Assembly (NCBI GenBank): GCA_020796225.1
Contig: CM036755.1
Span: 78,935,772 to 78,999,771 of the forward strand
Source: Arion vulgaris
Taxonomy: Eukaryota > Mollusca > Gastropoda > Stylommatophora > Arionidae
DNA length: 64,000 nt
Direction of reading: 5' to 3'
A program made the position numbers and the translations under genes. The notes under the pieces are model-generated. The model worked only from the letters and a program-made list of their open reading frames with translations. It made no database searches and had not been told where the DNA came from. Shown here in pieces: positions 63,946 to 64,000 of the stretch (position 1 is its first letter; every line of letters begins with the position of its first letter).

Positions 63946-64000
63946 TGGCAATGATATTTATAGAGGCAGCAAGCAGGGTATGTAAAGAAGAGGGCAACTA

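Noticed and set aside
1..64000. Integrated viral sequence.
   Set aside because: All reverse-transcriptase and RNase H remnants fit LINE or Penelope-like elements; no capsid, envelope or LTR structure was seen.

Overview
This is a repeat-dominated stretch of a eukaryotic, almost certainly animal, genome. Non-LTR retrotransposon remnants, two hAT DNA transposons with 8-bp target duplications, tRNA-derived SINEs, a Penelope-like fragment and an intron/exon boundary rule out a prokaryote or virus. The mix of elements resembles gastropod mollusc genomes, but that is an impression from family resemblance, not a proof. No complete host gene was found. The only credible host coding sequence is one putative terminal exon at 14,480-14,662 (+).

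About 40% of the window (roughly 26 kb by my count) is tandem repeat: some 35 separate minisatellite arrays with units of 11 to 91 bp. The largest are 34 bp (7.3-9.6 kb), 24/28 bp (24.4-26.3 kb), 38 bp (26.4-27.5 kb), 37 bp (40.3-41.7 kb), 36 bp (49.8-51.2 kb), 18 bp (54.3-56.3 kb), 57 bp (58.9-60.7 kb) and 32 bp (61.7-63.2 kb). Long open frames across them, often on both strands, are by-products of periodicity and are not annotated as genes.

The rest is mostly transposon debris. Working names: LINE-A (C-terminal C2H2 finger; 2.4, 13.4, 30.1 kb), LINE-B (11.4, 34.8 kb), LINE-C (16.5, 18.1, 22.6, 42.3, 56.5, 61.0 kb), an RNase H-bearing I-type LINE (27.9, 39.8, 52.0, 56.3-58.1 kb), SINE-S (tRNA-derived, poly(A); 35.5, 38.4, 38.8, 51.8 kb), element D ((AATC)n tail; 15.3, 22.4/24.0, 43.5 kb) and element E ((GAA)n tail; 21.0, 28.3-29.1, 41.7 kb).

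Two themes stand out. First, several arrays grew from a short piece of a transposon: the 27-bp array splits a copy of element E, adjacent 57-bp and 39-bp arrays amplify consecutive codons of LINE-C, the 56-bp array matches a LINE reverse-transcriptase segment next to LINE-B, and the 18-bp array runs into an I-type LINE at codons its unit resembles. Second, arrays act as landing pads: one 44-bp array is split over 43.99-49.66 kb by three insertions, one of them a 2.9-kb hAT element with an exact 8-bp duplication of array sequence. Weak hammerhead-like motifs lie at 10.5, 10.9 and 15.8 kb, the last near a Penelope-like fragment.
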